Assembly: GCA_963970005.1 (NCBI GenBank)
Contig: CAXAMN010003547.1
Span: 115,385 to 179,384 of the forward strand
Source of the DNA: Durusdinium trenchii
Taxonomy: Eukaryota > Sar > Dinophyceae > Suessiales > Symbiodiniaceae
Reading direction: 5' to 3'
Length of the DNA stretch: 64,000 nucleotides
The notes under the pieces are model-generated. The model did not search any database. It worked only from the letters and a program-made list of their open reading frames with translations, and had not been told where the DNA came from. A program made the translations under genes and the position numbers. Shown piece by piece: positions 31,501-37,500 of the stretch; the stretch's first letter is position 1; each line of letters opens with the position of its first letter.

Positions 31501-34500
31501 CCAGATCTCCTCCTCCATCACATCCTCTGGGATGTAGTCTACACCAACTTCCTCGTCTCCATGCGCCTCAACTACATTCACTCCCGCAAAATGCGGTGGG
31601 TACAATGGACCAGAACTTGTCGGTGAGGCTTGCGTTGATGTCTCTGTTGGCGCTGACTCCATTGGGACTTCAGGTGTTCTTGGAACCTCCACACATGCCT
31701 TCTTTTCATCCTCATCATCGCTGACCTCGATCACCCTTTTCTCATGCGCCCTGCGCGGTGAAGTGGATTGATCCACCTTCTTCTCTTCATGCTCATCTTC
31801 TCTCTCCTCCTCCAGTAATGGCCTCTTGTCACCCTTCGACCTCGGTGACGTCAATGCCGGTGTTGAAGGCGCAGGAACTACAATGCCCGGTGTGGTCGGC
31901 TGTGCACGTAGGCCTGGCGCCGGTGTCACTACTCCAGCAGCCACATCTGTTGCAATCTGCTTCATGTCCTCTTCGGCGGCGTCAGTCTCTAACGTAGGCA
32001 GTCGGTACTTCTGGGCTTGACCTGAGTGCTTCATGAGGATGCCTTGTGGCGAGTAACTCCAGGGTAGACCTTACAACATGTCCACGCTCTTGAAGGAATC
32101 TTCTGGCGCCAACCTCCTGATGGTTCTGCTCAAGGACTCTTCCGTGCAGGGATATGGTGATATCGGCACTTCTGATCCACTCTCCCAGAAGTCCTTGAAC
32201 TTTGTGGGAGAGAAGAAACTCAGCATGCGCATAGGCTCATTGTCCATTGAAACTCTGCGGAAAGCCATGCTGCCCAGACTGTTGATGTCCTCCACATTCT
32301 CCAGCTGAGTCCAGGTATCATCCTTGTTCTTCACCAGAGTGAGCCGTGCTTTCTAGCTCTTCTCAACGCTACCCGGATTCGTCATGTGGCTGGCCACTGT
32401 GTCGCTAAAGACCAGCGCTCCATTAGGCAATCGATGCCATCCCGGGGTCATCTCGAGGCTCTTCACATACTTGCTCAAGTAGCCTGACAATGCGAACACT
32501 CTGGCCTCCTTCTCGTCGTGCTGCGTTGATGGAGACTTCACTGCAAAGATCCTTGCTTCAAACTGCAAGGAATTTCTCTCTGTGTTCAGAGGGATCTCAA
32601 TGCACCTTTCTTCATGCTTCAGGCGCAGCTGTCCTTCAACTCCACCGAGGCTCCATCCTCGTTGCAGCTATCGCCCTGCACATAGGATTGGTCGGTGTAC
32701 AGCGCCCAACACGAACTCCTCTACAAGCTCGATGGTCTTCCCTGCTCGATCTTTGATCCTCACTCTTGCCCTTGTCAGCCCATCATAGGCAATTCGTCTG
32801 CCTTGGGCATCTACGATCTTCAACTCCCCACTGCTGGCCACACTCGTCCCAACACCAGCAAACTCTCTAGGGAGCACAGAGATGTCTGCTCCACTGTCCA
32901 ACGTCACTAGACAGGTGTCATCATCTCCAGTCTCTTCCAGCTTCACCATGTTCACCTCCAGCTCTTCGTCCTGCAATTCCATAGCCACTATAGCCACATG
33001 CCTTGGGACGTCCACTGTCGGTTCATGGCACTCCTTGTACTCATCCTCTTCAATCTCATAGAACTCTTCACTCTCGTCCTCAATGGACACCATGCCCACA
33101 CGCCAAGGGTGAGTGTCTTCCTCTCCATTTTGCCGAGGTGTAGTCAGGTCAAACACCTCCAAGGATGCTGCCTCAGGCGGGGTCTCAAGTCTCACCATCT
33201 TCACCGAGGCATACTGAGTCGCAGGGCCAGGGTTCGTCACCTGCTGCTCCTCAATCTGGTTCACTCGCTTCCAGCACTCCTTTGCAAAGTGCCCTGGCTT
33301 GCCACAATTGTGGCACACGCCAGACTTTCCTCCTTTTGGACTTGGGCTCTTTCCTTTCTTCCCTGGACCTCTCCCACATAGAGCGTCCTTTGTCACTCCC
33401 TTTCCAGGAGCCTTTTCCATCCTTTGCTTTGCCCTTGTCCTTTCCTTTGGATTTGCCTTTGTCTTTTCCTTTTCTGCCACCTTGGACTTGCCGATGTAAT
33501 CCACTTCCATCGGGGTGGCTTCATCTGCTGAGGCTCTCATGGGCACCATCAGGCTGTTGGACGAGTCCCATCTCGTTGTCACGGCCTCCAGCTGCACAAT
33601 GCGATCTTTCAGCTGCTCATAGCTTGTAGAGTCCGTCAGCCACAGGTGCAAATGCTGCCTAATGGTCATTGGGCAAGCGAGGAGCACTGCAGCTACCTTT
33701 GCATCATCGGAGTAGTCTTGCCCGGAGATGCGCTCATACTCTTGCACGAGGGCCTCGAACTGGGGCAACTGCTCAGATACCGTCTTCTTCTCTTCATACT
33801 GGATCCTCGAGAGCTGGCTCAACAGGGCTAGGGATCTGGCCCTGGTCGCTGGTTGCATCTCTTTCAAAAGCACCCTCCATGCCTCGAAACCATTCTCCTT
33901 CTTCATGTGCCGGATCAACTTCAGAGGTCTGTGGCGGAGGTACGAAGTCAGAAGACTGTATAGTCTCACGGCCTTGCCTTTGGTCTCATCAGACATGTCG
34001 TCCATGACACAGTTGCCATTCACATTCTTCTCAACCATATCCATGTTGCTGGCCATCGATGGGTCGATGCCCTTGATGTAGTTCACAAACGAAAACTTCC
34101 AGTCTCCCCAAGTCTTCAACTCTGCATCCCGGCTCTCAGGCTTGAACAGATCAGGCGTCTTCAGGTGCCTGCTCCAGCCTTGTGCCGTCTGGTGGACAGT
34201 GAGTCTCTCCAGTGCGACTGCCACCAACTTCAGGCTCTCATCAGCCATGATAGCTAAAGGGCCCACCTTCGGGCAGTAGGTCTTGGTCGTCACACCTGCT
34301 CCCCCTTCTTCCACTTTCTCTCCAAACCCACTGTGGGCGATGATCTCCCAGAAACGCCAGTTGCTCACTAGCACCTCCAGGTCCTCCTCGTCGGTCTTCT
34401 CCTTCAGGTACTCGACCTTTTGGATGAAGCGCCAATTGCTAGGCACTACCACGATCACCTCCTTCACCTCGTTCTCCTTTGGCTTCCACTTCACACCCTC

Positions 34501-37500
34501 AAAGCCTTCGGGCTCTTGGTCCACCTGATCCTCCCGGCGTAGACCTCTGTCTGCACACAGAGGGTGTGGATCTGTCGAAGACTTTGGGAGGATGGAACCA
34601 CCTTGGTAGAACTGAACCTCCTGCCGAGCTGCGGAACCCAGGCCTCCAGCCAATCCTGAAAGGATCACCAGCTCCAGCAGCCACAAAGATGGAATCGAGG
34701 GGCTCGTGGATCGCGTCCTCCGGGATGAGGAGATCGTAGTGCTCGTAGTGCCGCGTGGGTAGGGAGCCCCGGCGCTTTACGGCCAGGGCTCCCCTACCAT
34801 GCAAGACGGATGCGGTCCTTTTGCTATGAAGCTTGGGCCTATTGGCCATGGGTACAGTTTCGTTTTGTGCGTGTCATGTATGTTGAACCCTCATGACATT
34901 CCATCATATACTGTATAAATATATATATATATAAACATGTGTGTATATATATAGGAACCCGGGATGGACCGTGGAACCCCTTTTATATGTGTCCTATCCC
35001 CTTGGGCCTTCTTGATCTTTTCATTGGGGTCGATGCGTTGCTTCAGCAAGGCGGCCACCAAGGGGACGTCGCCCTTCATGCAGGCATAGCACATGGGAGA
35101 CCAGCCAGCACTGTCATAGTCGAAGGGGTTCTGGAATCCATTCTGATACCTCAGAAGCACATCATCAAAGAAACTACAAACAAAAATCCAAACAAAACAA
35201 AATAGAAACCTTTGGCCAAACCCAAGAATGACATGCCATTCCTCAGTATCACCTCACTATGTTCCGCCATTTCGTTTCACACAAACCCCTCGCGCGGCTC
35301 GCTCGTTTGGAGCGGGCGGTGACTTTCCAGGCAGCTTCCGACTCCAAACCACTAAAACACCCAGCGAATCCTTTAGACTTTACGGGGGTTCCAAGCAGAA
35401 CCCTGACCCGCATGTTGCCAAGCACAGCGGAAAGCGACATAAATCGCTCCAAAACATCCTCCCCTTCGAAGCCGGGGACCACATCCTGGCGCGATTCAGG
35501 CGGACACCAAAGCAACAAGGCATGCCTTTGGCATCCTTTGCATGCCTCAAGGCCCGCCTCGATGGGCTTCACGGGCAAGCCTCTCAAAATGGAGGTTTGC
35601 TGGTTCAAAAGGAAGCGGTAGTGGGGCAAATTCATGTTCTCCAAGCCTTGACCGCGAGATTTCACCACGTCGGACGACATGAATGGGCCGCAACGTGCGA
35701 GGAATGGGTATACGGTATACGGTATACCACTGTGACATACCCGAAGGTCCAGTGGAGAGCTTGCATGGACCCACTTAGTACGCCGAAGCCTTCTTGAATC
35801 CTTCTGGATACTGTAGGATGCCGAAGCCTTCTTGAATCCTTCTGGATACTGTAGGAATCCAAAAACTGCACTTTTCCCACCAACACGAAGGATGGAGGAT
35901 TCAAATAATCCCGGCAAGAGACCCCAAACAGTGTGTGTGTGTGAGGTCTAGAGGTGTAGCAGCAGAAAGTCTGGAGATCTAGACGCAATGGCGTCCAGCT
36001 TGTGCTGATGAAGGTGGAGATCGTGGTGAGTGAGTGGAGGTGGAGGTGGAGGTGGAGGTGGAGGTGCAAGGTGGAGGTGGAGGTGGAGGTGGAGGTGGTG
36101 GTGGAGGAGAGGTGGAGGGAGTGATGGAGTGAGGTGGAGGGAGTGATGGAGTGAGATGGAGTGAGTGAGTGAGTGAGTGAGTGAGTGAGGTAGGTGAGTG
36201 AGTGAGTGAGTGGAGGGAGGGAGGGAGTGAGTGAGTGAGTGAGTGAGTCACGATTCACGATTCATTGCACCTGTCACGAAATTAGAGCGCGTCGAAGATC
36301 ACCACCATGTCCAAAGGACACGAAAAGTGACCACCAAAGACACCGGCGCTTAATAAACTAATACCGTAAGAACCCCTAGTGTGTCCGCACTGTTTGGGGA
36401 ATTAGAAAAAGACATCTCAACTGTTGGGGGCAGAAATGCACTTCCAAGATATCGAGAGGCATGAATGTACTGTACTGTAAATAGCTGCGACTTAGCCGGA
36501 CACCCCGGTGCAACACCTCGATTACCAGTTCCTCCACTGGCCAAGCATGTTTGGTGAACAAAGTGCTGAAACTGACTCAAACACAGGACACTCAGCATCA
36601 AGCTAGTCCACCGAAAAAGAGACTGCAAACGGTCCTAGATTTTCCTCTGCTAACCTTCGCACCAACTCGATGAAATTCTCCTCTTCTGTGCCCGAGGACT
36701 CCTCATTTTGACAGACTCCTGAGTCATGGTTGGAACTTTTAAAGCACCAAAGCCAAGACGCAAGAGAGCAACTTCTTCTTCACAAACTTGGCCAAGACCA
36801 CTCCGATGCGATCGCGGTCGCTCTCCACCGTGAAGGACCCCTGGCAAACGGTCGAAGGAACGCAAACGGCTTCACCCCTGGAGTCGTCGTCGGTGTCTTT
36901 CCCTCTTTAATCAGCCCTAAACAAGTACAGGTGCCTGTAGCCAGCAGTGCTGATTCATCTGTACAGTGTGGACAGAAAAACAGTTGCTTGGTCTTTTATC
37001 TGAGATATCTCCTAACTGGTCTGTTTCTCTTTCTCCTTCACCAAATCATCCCACTCTCGTCCACCCAGGTGTCGAGTCCGCCATTCACACCGCGCGCGCG
37101 TCTCTCGTGTGTCTCCAGGGAAAAGTTCGGCGCCTCTCCCGGCGAACAGTTCGACAAGGGGGCTACCTTGGTGTGACAAACGTTCGTCTGCCAAGTCGCC
37201 CCCGCCCGTTTTTCCAGTCACCAGTGACAGGTCACTCATTGGATCGAACAGAATCTCTTGCTTGAGGTCTAAGTTTGCAGATCAGCATAGGGGCCCCTAT
37301 AACCATTTCAGCTGGATTTGTTCAGGGCATCAATTCTTTGAACTGTAGCCTCCAGGAGTTTGGGAACAGCATGGAAACAACAAGTTTGGGCCGCCCTGCG
37401 TTCATAGCCACAAGAAAACCGATCGGTTCTCGACAAGGCGGTCAACAAAGGAAAACGGCGCGGCCAAGCAGGGCACAAACCCGGACAAGGTCCAAACCAA

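Larger units (their letters stand above)
30248..34906 (-). mobile_element. Copia-type LTR retrotransposon (element 2), decayed, intronic
   Basis: This 4.66-kb element has short TG...CA LTRs (30248-30372 and 34800-34906), a tRNA primer site beside the right LTR and a purine tract beside the left one. It encodes gag, a CCHC knuckle, an aspartic protease, a long acidic linker and a Copia RT. Integrase is not seen, and RNase H is cut off after its first residues by the 3' LTR. The gag-protease-linker frame stays in register for 3.4 kb but has three in-frame stops (32668, 32353, 32071). RT has another stop (31163) and two one-base losses. Flanks 'TACAC' and 'TATAC' may be a 5-bp target duplication with one mismatch. 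It sits, in the same orientation, in an intron of the ankyrin gene. Confidence 0.93.

Noticed and set aside
33165-33629. plus-strand ORF of 154 codons
   Set aside because: It lies antisense to the gag-zinc knuckle region of Copia element 2, which has clear motifs on the minus strand.
35662-36258. minus-strand frames with Ser-Leu-Thr-His repeats
   Set aside because: They come from the GTGA/GGTGGA microsatellite in an ankyrin-gene intron.
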